The notes under the pieces: generated by a model | Told to the model about the DNA's origin: nothing | Seen by the model: only the letters and a program-made list of their open reading frames with translations | Databases searched by the model: none | DNA from: Leifsonia sp. 71-9 | GTDB taxonomy: Bacteria; Actinomycetota; Actinomycetes; Actinomycetales; Microbacteriaceae | Direction: 5' to 3' | DNA length: 41,480 nucleotides | Assembly (NCBI RefSeq): GCF_001898805.1 | Contig: NZ_MKVJ01000015.1 | Coordinates: 22,834 to 64,313, forward strand | Shown here: positions 16,149-23,335 of the stretch, piece by piece | How the letters are laid out: every line of letters starts with the position of its first letter | Numbering within the stretch: the first letter of the stretch is position 1 | Program-made: the position numbers and the translations under genes

Positions 16149-17078
16149 ATGACCACCTCGACGAGGAACACAGCCTCACCATACGCCGACGCGCTCGACC
16201 GCATACCCGTGCGCCAGGGCGGGTTCGACCTCCTCGGCGGGACGACCAGGTACTGGGACTACGGCGACCCGGACGCGGCCACGACGGTCGTGGTCGTGCA
16301 CGGTTTCCGCGGTGACCATCACGGGCTGGAGCCGGTGGTCGCGCAGCTGCCCGGGCTGCGGATGATCTCGCCCGATCTGCCGGGATTCGGCGAGTCGACG
16401 GCTTTGACCGAGGCGGCGCACGACATCGAGGGTTACAGCCGTTGGCTGCGCGCGTTCGTCGCGGCGCTCGACCTCCCGGGCCGCCTTGTCCTGCTCGGGC
16501 ATTCGTTCGGCTCGATCGTGGTGGCGGGCGCGCTGGCGACCCGTCAGCCCGACGATCCGCTGCGGCCGGAGTCGGTCGTGCTGGTGAACCCGATCGGGCA
16601 GCCGGCGCTGAAGGGGCCGCGCGGCATCCTCACCCGGCTGGCGATCTTCTACTACTGGCTGGCGTCGGTGCTCCCCGAGCGCCTGGGCTTCGCCCTCCTG
16701 CGCAACCGTCTGATCGTCCGTGTCATGAGCGAGGCCATGGCGAAGACGAAGGAGCGCGGGCTGCGGGCCTGGATCCACGACCAGCACCACCGCTACTTCT
16801 CCGCCTTCAGCGACCGCCGGGTCGTGCTGGAGGCGTTCCGCGCCTCCGTGTCGCACGACGTGAGCGAGTTCGCCGCGCGCATCCCGGAGCCGACCCTGCT
16901 CGTGGCCGCGGTCGACGACGACATCACGCCGATCGAGGCGGAGCGCCGGCTGCAGACGTTGTTCGCGGATGCGCGGCTCGTCGAGATCGCCGGCGTCGGG
17001 CACCTGATCCACTACGAGAAGCCGCTCGAAGCCGCCGCGGCGATCCGAGCCTTCCTCGTCGAGGAGGATGTCGCGTGA
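16149..17078 (+). CDS. Alpha/beta-fold hydrolase
   Basis: Product of 309 residues with a complete alpha/beta hydrolase core. VVVVHGFRGDHHG supplies the oxyanion-side HG, DLPGFGES follows, the nucleophile elbow is LLGHSFGSIV (Ser), the acid Asp is in LVAAVDDDITP, and the catalytic His is in VGHLIHYEKP. A helical cap of about 80 residues lies between strands 6 and 7. No signal peptide is present. Substrate is unknown; carboxylesterase, lipase or C-C hydrolase activities are all possible. The ATG at 16149 fits the leaderless promoter better than the ATG at 16119. Its stop overlaps the GTG of the following glycosyltransferase, so the two are one operon. Confidence 0.88.
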   Translation: MTTSTRNTASPYADALDRIPVRQGGFDLLGGTTRYWDYGDPDAATTVVVVHGFRGDHHGLEPVVAQLPGLRMISPDLPGFGESTALTEAAHDIEGYSRWLRAFVAALDLPGRLVLLGHSFGSIVVAGALATRQPDDPLRPESVVLVNPIGQPALKGPRGILTRLAIFYYWLASVLPERLGFALLRNRLIVRVMSEAMAKTKERGLRAWIHDQHHRYFSAFSDRRVVLEAFRASVSHDVSEFAARIPEPTLLVAAVDDDITPIEAERRLQTLFADARLVEIAGVGHLIHYEKPLEAAAAIRAFLVEEDVA

Positions 17079-18175
17079 AGGTCCTCTTCGACTGCCGGTA
17101 CACGCGCATCGGCCGCCACGATGGCATCAGCCGGTACACCGCCGGTCTGGTGAGCGCGCTCGCGAAGCGTCACGCCGTCACGATGCTCATCAGCGACCGG
17201 CGCCAGCTGGAGATGCTCCCGGACCTGCCGTGGGAGCTGATCGGCTCGCCGACGGCCGTGGGCGAGCCGTGGGTCGCGCGTCAGGTCAACCGGCTCGCGC
17301 CCGACGTCGTGTTCACCCCGATGCAGACGATGGGCGGCGTCGGCCGCCGCTACCGGCTGGTGCTCACGGTCCACGACCTGATCTACTACCGCCACCCGAC
17401 GCCGCCGCGCGACCTCCCCGCCTTCGTGCGGGGTCTGTGGCGGCTCTACCACCTCGCGTGGTGGCCGCAACGGCTCCTGCTCAACCGCTCGGACGCCGTG
17501 GTGACGGTGTCGAAGACGACGAAGCAGCTCATCGCGGAGCACCGGCTGACGAAGCGCCCGGTGTACGTCGTGCCGAACGCGGCAGACATGCCGGCCATCC
17601 CGGAGGCGCGTGCCTCCCGCACGGCGCCCGAGTCGAAGAGCCTCGTCTACATGGGCTCGTTCATGCCGTACAAGAACGTCGACACGCTCGTGCGCGCCGC
17701 GGCCCTCCTACCGGAGTACGAGCTGCATCTGATGAGCCGCGTCTCCGACGCCGAGAAGGAGCGTCTCGCCGCGCTCGCTCCGGCCGCCCGACTGGTCTTC
17801 CACGACGGGGCGAGCGACGAGGAGTACGCGGAGACGCTCGCGGCCGCGACGGCGCTGGTGACGGCGTCGCGCGACGAGGGGTTCGGCATCCCGCTGGTCG
17901 AGTCCATGACGCTCGGGACGCCCGTGGTGGTCAGCGACATCCCGATCTTCCGCGAGATCGGGGGAGAGGCGGCGCTGTTCTTCGAGGCCGACTCCGCCGA
18001 GCAGCTCGCCGAGCGGGTGCGCCACCTGGAGCAGGACGGCGTCTGGGCTGCGCGCTCCGTCGCCTCCCGGGCCGAGGCCGCGCGGTTCACGTGGGAGGCG
18101 TCGGCGGAGCACCTGCTCACGGTGCTGACCGCGACGGCCGCACGCGCGGACCGGGTCACATCACGGACGCGGTGA
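17075..18175 (+). CDS. Glycosyltransferase family 4 protein
   Basis: GT-B glycosyltransferase of 366 residues, cytosolic or membrane-associated. The N-terminal domain opens KVLFDCRYTRIGRHDGISRYT, and TVHDLIYYRHPTPPRDLP and VVTVSKTTKQLI follow. The C-terminal domain has VYMGSFMPYKNVDTLVRAA, a donor-binding block, and the E-x7-E motif SRDEGFGIPLVESMTLGTPVV. The layout resembles mannosyltransferases of lipid or polysaccharide synthesis, but sugar and acceptor cannot be read from the sequence. The GTG start overlaps the hydrolase stop (GTGA), so the two are coupled. The 3' end overlaps the convergent phosphatase gene by 20 bases. Confidence 0.88.
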   Translation: MKVLFDCRYTRIGRHDGISRYTAGLVSALAKRHAVTMLISDRRQLEMLPDLPWELIGSPTAVGEPWVARQVNRLAPDVVFTPMQTMGGVGRRYRLVLTVHDLIYYRHPTPPRDLPAFVRGLWRLYHLAWWPQRLLLNRSDAVVTVSKTTKQLIAEHRLTKRPVYVVPNAADMPAIPEARASRTAPESKSLVYMGSFMPYKNVDTLVRAAALLPEYELHLMSRVSDAEKERLAALAPAARLVFHDGASDEEYAETLAAATALVTASRDEGFGIPLVESMTLGTPVVVSDIPIFREIGGEAALFFEADSAEQLAERVRHLEQDGVWAARSVASRAEAARFTWEASAEHLLTVLTATAARADRVTSRTR

Positions 18176-18755
18176 GCAGGTCGCGGTCCTCCGGGCCGAG
18201 GTTGAATCGGTCGAGGCGCAGGACGCCGTCGTCGTAGACGAACCGGTGGACGGATCCGTTCGGGATGACCTCGCCGGGGCCGGGGAGTGCGTGGTCGGTG
18301 ACGTGGCGCACGAGCGAGCCGATGACGCCGCCGTGGCTCACGACGATGACGCTCTCGTCGGGGTGGCTCTCGCCCAGCTCCAGCAGGGCGGGGAGCGCCC
18401 GCGCCACGACCTCGTCGCGCGACTCGCGGCCGGGGACCGGGGTGCCCTCCGGCCAGCGTTCGAGGATCTCGGCGCCGGTCAGTCCCTCCGCCTCGCCGTA
18501 GTTGCGCTCGGCGACCGCGGGGAGCGCGCCCGGCTCGCCCAGCCCGAGGTGGGAAGAGATGATGCGCGCGGTCTCGAACGCGCGGCCCAGCGGGCTCGCG
18601 TAGATCGCGTCGAAGCGGCCGCCGGCGAGCGCGCGCCCGGTGGTCTCGGCCTGGGCGCGCCCCGTGTCGTTGAGGGGGATGTCGCTGGAGCCCTGGATGC
18701 GCCGGGCGAGGTTCCAATCGGTCTGGCCGTGCCGAACGAGGGAGATGAAGGTCAC
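18156..18755 (-). CDS. Histidine phosphatase family protein
   Basis: Phosphoglycerate-mutase-like phosphatase of 199 residues. The catalytic RHG motif is at the start (SLVRHGQTDWN, phospho-His acceptor), followed by LNDTGRAQA, ASPLGRAFETA (second Arg), the proton-donor Glu region ERNYGEAEGL and the second His in VVSHGGVIGSLV. The size and pattern are those of broad actinobacterial acid phosphatase/PhoE-like enzymes rather than glycolytic mutase. The GTG at 18755 directly follows a hairpin (18756-18781) whose 3' arm holds the AAGGA site. The 3' end overlaps the convergent glycosyltransferase by 20 bases. Substrate unknown. Confidence 0.9.
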   Translation of the reverse strand: MTFISLVRHGQTDWNLARRIQGSSDIPLNDTGRAQAETTGRALAGGRFDAIYASPLGRAFETARIISSHLGLGEPGALPAVAERNYGEAEGLTGAEILERWPEGTPVPGRESRDEVVARALPALLELGESHPDESVIVVSHGGVIGSLVRHVTDHALPGPGEVIPNGSVHRFVYDDGVLRLDRFNLGPEDRDLLTASVM

Positions 18756-18781
18756 GCGCGTCCTTTCGCTTCAGGACGCGC
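18756..18781 (-). promoter_or_regulatory. Hairpin covering the phosphatase ribosome-binding site
   Basis: The reverse strand reads GCGCGTCCT, an 8-base loop, AGGACGCGC, then the GTG start directly. The 9-base-pair perfect stem includes the AGGA of the only Shine-Dalgarno. It could terminate the upstream sirtuin transcript or keep the phosphatase start closed until melted. Confidence 0.55.
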
Positions 18782-18801
18782 CGCGACCGCGGCGCGGAGT
18801 G

Positions 18802-19647
18802 CTACGCCAACCGGCGGGAGAGCTCGACGAGCGTCTCCGTCGTCCCGGCATCCAGCTTAATGGCCGCGCGCAGATCGCCCTTCGTCTCGCCGCGGTTGAC
18901 GATGACGATCGGGAGGCGGCGGCGCCGGGCCTCCTCCAGCAGCCGGATGCCCGAGTTCACGATGAGGGACGAGCCGGCGATCAGGAGCGCGTCCGACGAG
19001 CGGACCATCGCGCTGGCCTCGCGGTACTTCTCGGCGGGGATGAATTCGCCGAAGAAGACGACGTCGGGCTTGAGATGGCCGCCGCAGACCGTGCAGTCCG
19101 GCACCACGAAGGAGTCGATGTCGGTGACGATCGCGTCGCCGTCCGGGGCGATCTCGACAGCGCCCTCGGTGTCGATCCAGGGGTTGGCGGCGTCGATGCG
19201 GGCGGTGATGGCCTCGCGGGCGAACACCTGGCCGCAGACCAGGCACACCACGCGATCCATCGAGCCGTGCAGGTCGACGACCCGCTGCGAGCCCGCCTGC
19301 TTGTGCAGGCCGTCCACGTTCTGCGTGATGACGCCGTTGGCCGCGCCCGCCGCCTCCAGGCGCGCGAGGGCGCGGTGGCCGTCGTTCGGGCGCGCGGCGG
19401 CGAACCGCCGGTACCCGAGGTGGCTGCCGGCCCAGTACCGCTTGCGGTAGCGGTCGTCGGCGAGGAACTGCTGGAACGTCATCGGGGTGCGCTTGGGAGC
19501 GCCTTCGCCGCGGTAGTCGGGGATGCCGGAGTCGGTCGAGACGCCCGCGCCGGTGAGCACGGCGAAGCGCCGGCCGGAGAGCAGCTCGGCGGTCTCGTCG
19601 ATCCCGCGCGCGAGCTCGGGCGTCAGCTCCGTCGTCAGCGTGTCCAC
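18802..19647 (-). CDS. NAD-dependent protein deacetylase (Sir2 family)
   Basis: Sirtuin of 281 residues that removes acyl groups from lysine using NAD. The motifs are complete: FAVLTGAGVSTDSGIPDYRG for NAD binding, the active-site TQNVDGLH, catalytic His in VDLHGSMDR, two zinc pairs CLVCG and CTVCGG, LKPDVVFFGE, and AGSSLIVNSG near the C-terminus. The Arg/Tyr pair of class III desuccinylases is not evident, so deacetylase activity is likelier. A GTG at 19647 with GGGAGG at 5 bases spacing was preferred to the GTG at 19653, which touches that site. A TAGACT box at 19679-19674 is a good -10. Separate promoter from the methyltransferase on the other strand. Confidence 0.92.
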   Translation of the reverse strand: MDTLTTELTPELARGIDETAELLSGRRFAVLTGAGVSTDSGIPDYRGEGAPKRTPMTFQQFLADDRYRKRYWAGSHLGYRRFAAARPNDGHRALARLEAAGAANGVITQNVDGLHKQAGSQRVVDLHGSMDRVVCLVCGQVFAREAITARIDAANPWIDTEGAVEIAPDGDAIVTDIDSFVVPDCTVCGGHLKPDVVFFGEFIPAEKYREASAMVRSSDALLIAGSSLIVNSGIRLLEEARRRRLPIVIVNRGETKGDLRAAIKLDAGTTETLVELSRRLA

Positions 19648-19673
19648 AGGCACCTCCCGGTCGTCCCCTCCCG

Positions 19674-19679
19674 AGTCTA
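19674..19679 (-). promoter_or_regulatory. -10 box of the sirtuin gene
   Basis: TAGACT on the reverse strand predicts a start about 20 bases before the GTG at 19647, leaving room for the GGGAGG ribosome site. It lies in an A+T-richer patch shared with the divergent methyltransferase. Confidence 0.5.
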
Positions 19680-19727
19680 AACACCCCAGTTTTCCGAATT
19701 GTTTCCGGCGACTGGCAATCTGGACGG

Positions 19728-20552
19728 GTGCAGATCCATCGTGTGACAGACCTGACGGCCGACGGCCTCGCCGATTACTCCCGCCTGACCGACGTCGCGC
19801 TGCGGCGCGTGAGCGAACCGGAGGGCGGCCTCTACATCGCGGAGTCGACCAAGGTCATCACGCGCGCGCTCGCGGCCGGGCACCGCCCGCGGTCCGTGCT
19901 GCTGCAGGAGCAGTGGCTGCCCGACGTGGAGCCGTTGCTCGAGCAGTACCCGGACGTGCCCGTGTTCGTCGGCGAGGCCGGGGTGCTCGAGCAGCTCACC
20001 GGGTACAACCTGCACCGCGGCGCCCTGGCGGCGATGCACCGGCCCGTGCTGCCCGATCCGCGGGACCTGATCCGCGACGCGCGCCGGGTCGTCGTGCTGG
20101 AGGACATCGTCGACCACACGAACGTCGGGGCGATCTTCCGCTCGGTCGCGGGACTCGGGGCCGACGCGGTCCTGGTGAGTCCGCGGTGCGCCGATCCGCT
20201 CTACCGCCGGAGCGTGCGGGTCAGCATGGGGACGGTGCTCCAGGTGCCGTGGACGCGCATCCCGGAGTGGGACGAGGCGACCGGGATCCTGCACGACGCG
20301 GGCTTCGACATCGCGGCGCTCGCCCTCGCCGACGACGCGGTCACCCTGGACCAGTACGCCGCCGCCCCACCCGAGCGGGTCGCCATGGTGCTCGGCTCGG
20401 AGGGGGACGGCCTGTCGCGGCGGGCGCTGGCCTCCGCGGACACGGTGGTCACCATCCCGATGCTGCACGGCGTCGACTCGCTGAACGTGGCGTCGGCGAG
20501 CGCCGTGGCGCTGTGGGCGTTGCGGGCGCGTTCTCAGGCGATGCCTGAGTAG
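19728..20552 (+). CDS. TrmH/SpoU-family RNA 2'-O-methyltransferase
   Basis: SPOUT methyltransferase of 274 residues. An N-terminal substrate-binding region (about 1-105, with GGLYIAESTKVI and GYNLHRGALAA) precedes the SpoU knot. The three knot motifs are VDHTNVGAIFRSVAGLGAD, MVLGSEGDGLS and IPMLHGVDSLNVASASAVA. It uses S-adenosylmethionine to methylate a ribose in tRNA or rRNA; which one cannot be told by sequence. The start is GTG at 19728, 6 bases after a -10-like CAATCT and without a ribosome site. Single gene, divergent from the sirtuin, and followed 19 bases later by the carboxypeptidase with its own promoter. Confidence 0.9.
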   Translation: MQIHRVTDLTADGLADYSRLTDVALRRVSEPEGGLYIAESTKVITRALAAGHRPRSVLLQEQWLPDVEPLLEQYPDVPVFVGEAGVLEQLTGYNLHRGALAAMHRPVLPDPRDLIRDARRVVVLEDIVDHTNVGAIFRSVAGLGADAVLVSPRCADPLYRRSVRVSMGTVLQVPWTRIPEWDEATGILHDAGFDIAALALADDAVTLDQYAAAPPERVAMVLGSEGDGLSRRALASADTVVTIPMLHGVDSLNVASASAVALWALRARSQAMPE

Positions 20553-20559
20553 TCCCGCT

Positions 20560-20565
20560 TAGAAT
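20560..20565 (+). promoter_or_regulatory. -10 box of the D-Ala-D-Ala carboxypeptidase gene
   Basis: TAGAAT, close to the consensus, lies 6 bases before the GTG at 20572. It is one of the clearest leaderless-type promoters in the window. Confidence 0.6.
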
Positions 20566-20571
20566 TCCAGC

Positions 20572-21828
20572 GTGTCCCCGCAAGTGCCTGTCGATCCGTC
20601 GCGCCGTGTGTCCCGGACGGTGTACCGCCGTCGCCGCTTCGTCGTCTTCGGGATCGGCGGGACCCTCCTGCTGGCCTTCCTCTACCTCGCGGGCTCGCTG
20701 CTGACGCCCATCCCGGCGACCGCCGCCGTCGTCACGCACGAGAAGTCGATCGTGCAGCCGGCCGCGCAGCTCGCCTGGCCGGGTTACGGCTCGTCCGCCG
20801 TCACCGCCCCCGACTACTCGGGCGCCACGGTCTACCACGGCAGCGATGCCAGTGTGCCGATCGCGAGCGTGACGAAGGTGATCACCGCGCTGCTCGTGCT
20901 GGAAGCGAAGCCGCTCAACGGCGACGACCAGGGGCCGACCATCTCGTTCACGCAGAAGGACGTCGACATCTGGAATGAGGTGATCGCCGAGGGCGGCTCG
21001 TGGGCCCCCGTGCAGGCGGGCACGTCGATGACGGAGAAGGAGGCGCTCACCGCGATGCTCCTGCCGTCGGCCAACAACTACGCCATCTCGCTCGTCAACT
21101 GGGCGTACGGCTCGACCTCGGATTACGTGACGGCGGCGAACAAGTGGCTCGCGGCCAAGGGGTTCACGGGCACCAAGATCGTCACGGCCGACGGCCTCGA
21201 CCCGGGCAACGTGAGCACGACGAAGGACCTCCTGGGCCTCGGACAGCTGGTGCTCGACTCGCCCACGCTGTCGTCGATCGTCTCGCAGAAGACGGCGACC
21301 CTCCCGGGAGCGGGCGCCCAGGACAACACGAACACCCTGCTCGGGTGGGAGGGCATCGACGGCCTCAAGACCGGCAACACCGACGAGGCGGGCAACTGCC
21401 TCCTGTTCTCGGCCGACGTGGCCGTGGGCACGGCGAAGGTTCGCGTGCTGGGCGTCGTGCTCGGCGCGCCGACCCACGACGACCTGTGGGCGGGCGTCAA
21501 GGCGCTGCTGACCAGCGTGAAGGCGGGCTTCCACCAGGTCTCCGCCTCCACGAAGGGCCAGGTGTTCGGCTCGTACAGCACGCCGTGGAAGGCGAGCTCG
21601 GATCTCGTGGCCACGACCGCGACGACGTTCGTCGTGTGGTCCGATCAGCCGGTCGAGGTGGCGCTGGAGACGCGTCCGGTGCAGTCCGGTTTCGCCGGCG
21701 ACGTCGTCGGCAAGGTGACGTTCACGTCCAACGGCAAGAGCCAGTCCGCCGAACTCGCGCTCGCGAAGGACGTGCCCGATCCCGGCTTCGGCTGGCGGCT
21801 CGCGCATCCCGGCGGCCTCGGGACCTGA
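20572..21828 (+). CDS. D-alanyl-D-alanine carboxypeptidase (peptidase S11, PBP5-like)
   Basis: Membrane-anchored penicillin-binding protein of 418 residues that trims the terminal D-Ala of peptidoglycan stem peptides. A basic stretch (TVYRRRRF) is followed by a membrane segment at about residues 24-45, used as an uncleaved anchor or signal. Catalytic motifs are S-x-x-K in IASVTKVITA, S-x-N in LPSANNYAIS, and K-T-G in GLKTGNTDEAG. The C-terminal 110 residues form a separate beta-rich domain. Spacing of the motifs agrees with S11 enzymes. The GTG start fits the leaderless promoter. A small hairpin (TGATCG-CGC-CGATCA) begins at the stop codon and ends just before the convergent gene at 21838. 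Confidence 0.92.
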   Translation: MSPQVPVDPSRRVSRTVYRRRRFVVFGIGGTLLLAFLYLAGSLLTPIPATAAVVTHEKSIVQPAAQLAWPGYGSSAVTAPDYSGATVYHGSDASVPIASVTKVITALLVLEAKPLNGDDQGPTISFTQKDVDIWNEVIAEGGSWAPVQAGTSMTEKEALTAMLLPSANNYAISLVNWAYGSTSDYVTAANKWLAAKGFTGTKIVTADGLDPGNVSTTKDLLGLGQLVLDSPTLSSIVSQKTATLPGAGAQDNTNTLLGWEGIDGLKTGNTDEAGNCLLFSADVAVGTAKVRVLGVVLGAPTHDDLWAGVKALLTSVKAGFHQVSASTKGQVFGSYSTPWKASSDLVATTATTFVVWSDQPVEVALETRPVQSGFAGDVVGKVTFTSNGKSQSAELALAKDVPDPGFGWRLAHPGGLGT

Positions 21829-21837
21829 TCGCGCCGA

Positions 21838-22359
21838 TCAGGCTGCACCATACGTCGCTGCGACCGCCCAGAACTGCTCCGACGGCTGGATGACGCGGTA
21901 GTCCGCCCACGAGCCGTCGGCGAACGTGAACCGGACGACCCGTGCGCCGCCCTGCGCCTTCGCGCCGGTGTCGACGATCGACGTGACCTGGGTGCGCGGC
22001 ACACGCTGGGTCAGCTCGGGCGGAACGGAGGCCGCCGTCATCCCGAAGTCCCACCAGGTCAGGTCGGTCTCGCCGAGGGAGAGCACGGCGAGGTCGGCGT
22101 CGCGGCGGAGCTGGTGGGCGGTCGAACCGGCCTCGCCGCCCAGGTGCTTCGAGCCGGATGCGGTGTTCTGCATGGCCGAGAGGGCGGCGTTGAGCAGTCT
22201 GCCGTCGAGCGACACGCCCCCGCCACCGCCGCGCGTGTAGGCGCTGGGCATCACCCTGGCCGTGGCGAGGGAGGCGTCGCCGCCGGCCGAGACGATCTCG
22301 GCCGCGTGGTCGACGGCGGGGCCGGAGAAGGCCGAGGCGAACTTGTCGAAGAGTCCCAT
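21838..22359 (-). CDS. Unknown 173-residue cytosolic protein, last gene of the lipoprotein operon
   Basis: No family recognised. No signal or membrane segment is present. The N-terminus MGLFDKFASAFSGPAVDHA looks like an amphipathic helix, a Gly run (YTRGGGGGVSLDGRLLNAAL) follows, and the C-terminal 80 residues look like a beta-rich domain (GETDLTWWDFGM, RVVRFTFADGSWADYRVIQP). The last part resembles PH-like or quality-control domains with a WADY-type core, but this is only a resemblance. The ATG has a good ribosome site (CGAAAGGAAC). It lies 24 bases after the small membrane protein gene, so it is probably co-transcribed with it and with the lipoprotein. Confidence 0.8.
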   Translation of the reverse strand: MGLFDKFASAFSGPAVDHAAEIVSAGGDASLATARVMPSAYTRGGGGGVSLDGRLLNAALSAMQNTASGSKHLGGEAGSTAHQLRRDADLAVLSLGETDLTWWDFGMTAASVPPELTQRVPRTQVTSIVDTGAKAQGGARVVRFTFADGSWADYRVIQPSEQFWAVAATYGAA

Positions 22360-22383
22360 GGGGGTGTTCCTTTCGAGGGATGA

Positions 22384-22671
22384 CTATGAGTGACGGCGCA
22401 TCGCACGAACGGCGGCGACGATCGAGACCAGGGCGAAGACGGCGGCAACGGCCGCGACCGTGAACGGGCCGAGGGTGTCGAGCAGCCGGGAGAACCAGGC
22501 ACGGCGGCCGGCGGCATCCGTGACCTCGTCCCAGACGGGCGTGAAGCAGAGCACGGCGATGGCGATGGCGATCGCCGCGCTTCCGAACCAGCCCCAGGGC
22601 GTCTCCGGATGCTCGGGCTCGACCGGCTCTACCGTGGCGGCGGAACGGGGATCGGGTCCGGTCGTCGTCAC
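22384..22671 (-). CDS. Small membrane protein of unknown function
   Basis: Product of 95 residues with two hydrophobic helices: GWFGSAAIAIAIAVLCFTPVW at about residues 25-45 and LGPFTVAAVAAVFALVSIVAA at about 64-84. A short N-terminal Pro/Glu-rich part and a basic tail (VRAMRRHS) suggest both ends are inside the cell. No family is recognised. The GTG at 22671 overlaps the lipoprotein stop as GTGA and was preferred to GTG 22680, three codons upstream. The coupling makes a joint function with the lipoprotein likely, perhaps as a membrane partner, but this is inference. Confidence 0.75.
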   Translation of the reverse strand: MTTTGPDPRSAATVEPVEPEHPETPWGWFGSAAIAIAIAVLCFTPVWDEVTDAAGRRAWFSRLLDTLGPFTVAAVAAVFALVSIVAAVRAMRRHS

Positions 22672-23204
22672 GGCTTCCACACCGTTCCGCCATCGTTGAC
22701 GTCACCGCTGCCGACGTAGACGCCGACGACCTCCTTGCCGTCGGCGGAGGCGACGGGGACGCAGACCGAGACCGTCTCGCCGGCGGACAGGTCGGCGAGC
22801 CAGTCGGTGGCGCGCTCGGGGTTGCCGGTGCACTCCGGCAACCCGGTGAAGGTGGCGCTCGCGAAGGATCCGTCGTCCAGGGCTGCATACACGTTGCCGT
22901 AGACGGGCGGGAGCTTCGTCCCCTTCTCCCCGGTGAAGGTGAAGTCGACGTTCGCGAAATAGATGGTGTCGTCGCCCGCGAAGCCGTCCTGGACATCGGC
23001 GGGAGCCTTTTCGAACGAGGTGACGGTCACGGCGAACGGGAGGGTCTTCCCGCTGTAGACGACGTCGACGTCCGCCGCGTCGCCGACGGACGCGCTCGGT
23101 GCTCCCGAGCAGCCGGCGAGCACGAGCAGGGCGGCGGCACCGGAGAGCAGAGCAGCGGTGATGCGGGAGGGCGGAGGGAGCGTGCTGTGCGCGCGGGTAG
23201 GCAT
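22668..23204 (-). CDS. Predicted lipoprotein of unknown function
   Basis: Product of 178 residues with a type II signal peptide: basic start, hydrophobic stretch ITAALLSGAAALLVLAGC, and lipobox LAGC at about residues 29-32. The mature part has about 145 residues, with repeated beta-strand character (VDVVYSGKTLPFAVTVTSF, YFANVDFTFTGEKGTKLPP) and two Cys residues (PECTGN, VSVCVP). That pattern fits a small immunoglobulin-like DUF4352-type extracellular domain, although the family is not certain. GAAAGG lies before the ATG. Three TCCGAACGG repeats lie 79-107 bases upstream. First gene of a three-gene reverse-strand operon downstream of the STAND gene. Confidence 0.82.
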   Translation of the reverse strand: MPTRAHSTLPPPSRITAALLSGAAALLVLAGCSGAPSASVGDAADVDVVYSGKTLPFAVTVTSFEKAPADVQDGFAGDDTIYFANVDFTFTGEKGTKLPPVYGNVYAALDDGSFASATFTGLPECTGNPERATDWLADLSAGETVSVCVPVASADGKEVVGVYVGSGDVNDGGTVWKP

Positions 23205-23232
23205 CGGAACCTTTCGGAGAGCGGGATTCGGT

Positions 23233-23250
23233 GTGCGCCTCTCGGCGCAC
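23233..23250. terminator. Short hairpin between the STAND and lipoprotein genes
   Basis: GTGCGC and GCGCAC form a 6-base-pair stem around a 6-base loop, 29 bases before the lipoprotein ATG. It may be a weak terminator or attenuator for transcripts entering from the STAND gene. There is no T-run, so confidence is low. Confidence 0.35.
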
Positions 23251-23282
23251 GGAGGTCCATGCTCCCCGGTCGGGGACGACGC

Positions 23283-23310
23283 TCCGAACGGTCCGAACGG
23301 ATCCGAACGG
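23283..23310. repeat. Three direct repeats TCCGAACGG before the lipoprotein operon
   Basis: Exact copies at 23283-23291, 23292-23300 and 23302-23310 are spaced 9 and 10 bases. Each contains the half-palindrome CCGAACGG. They lie between the end of the STAND gene and the lipoprotein start. Tandem repeats near one helical turn are typical binding sites for SARP/AfsR-like regulators; use as an operator here is inference. Confidence 0.6.
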
Positions 23311-23335
23311 CTCAGGGGAACCCGAGGATCCGGCC

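Noticed and set aside
22384-23204. Toxin-antitoxin or immunity pair made of the small membrane protein and lipoprotein
   Set aside because: Sizes would allow it, but no toxin fold is recognised and both have envelope-type features; no basis beyond adjacency.
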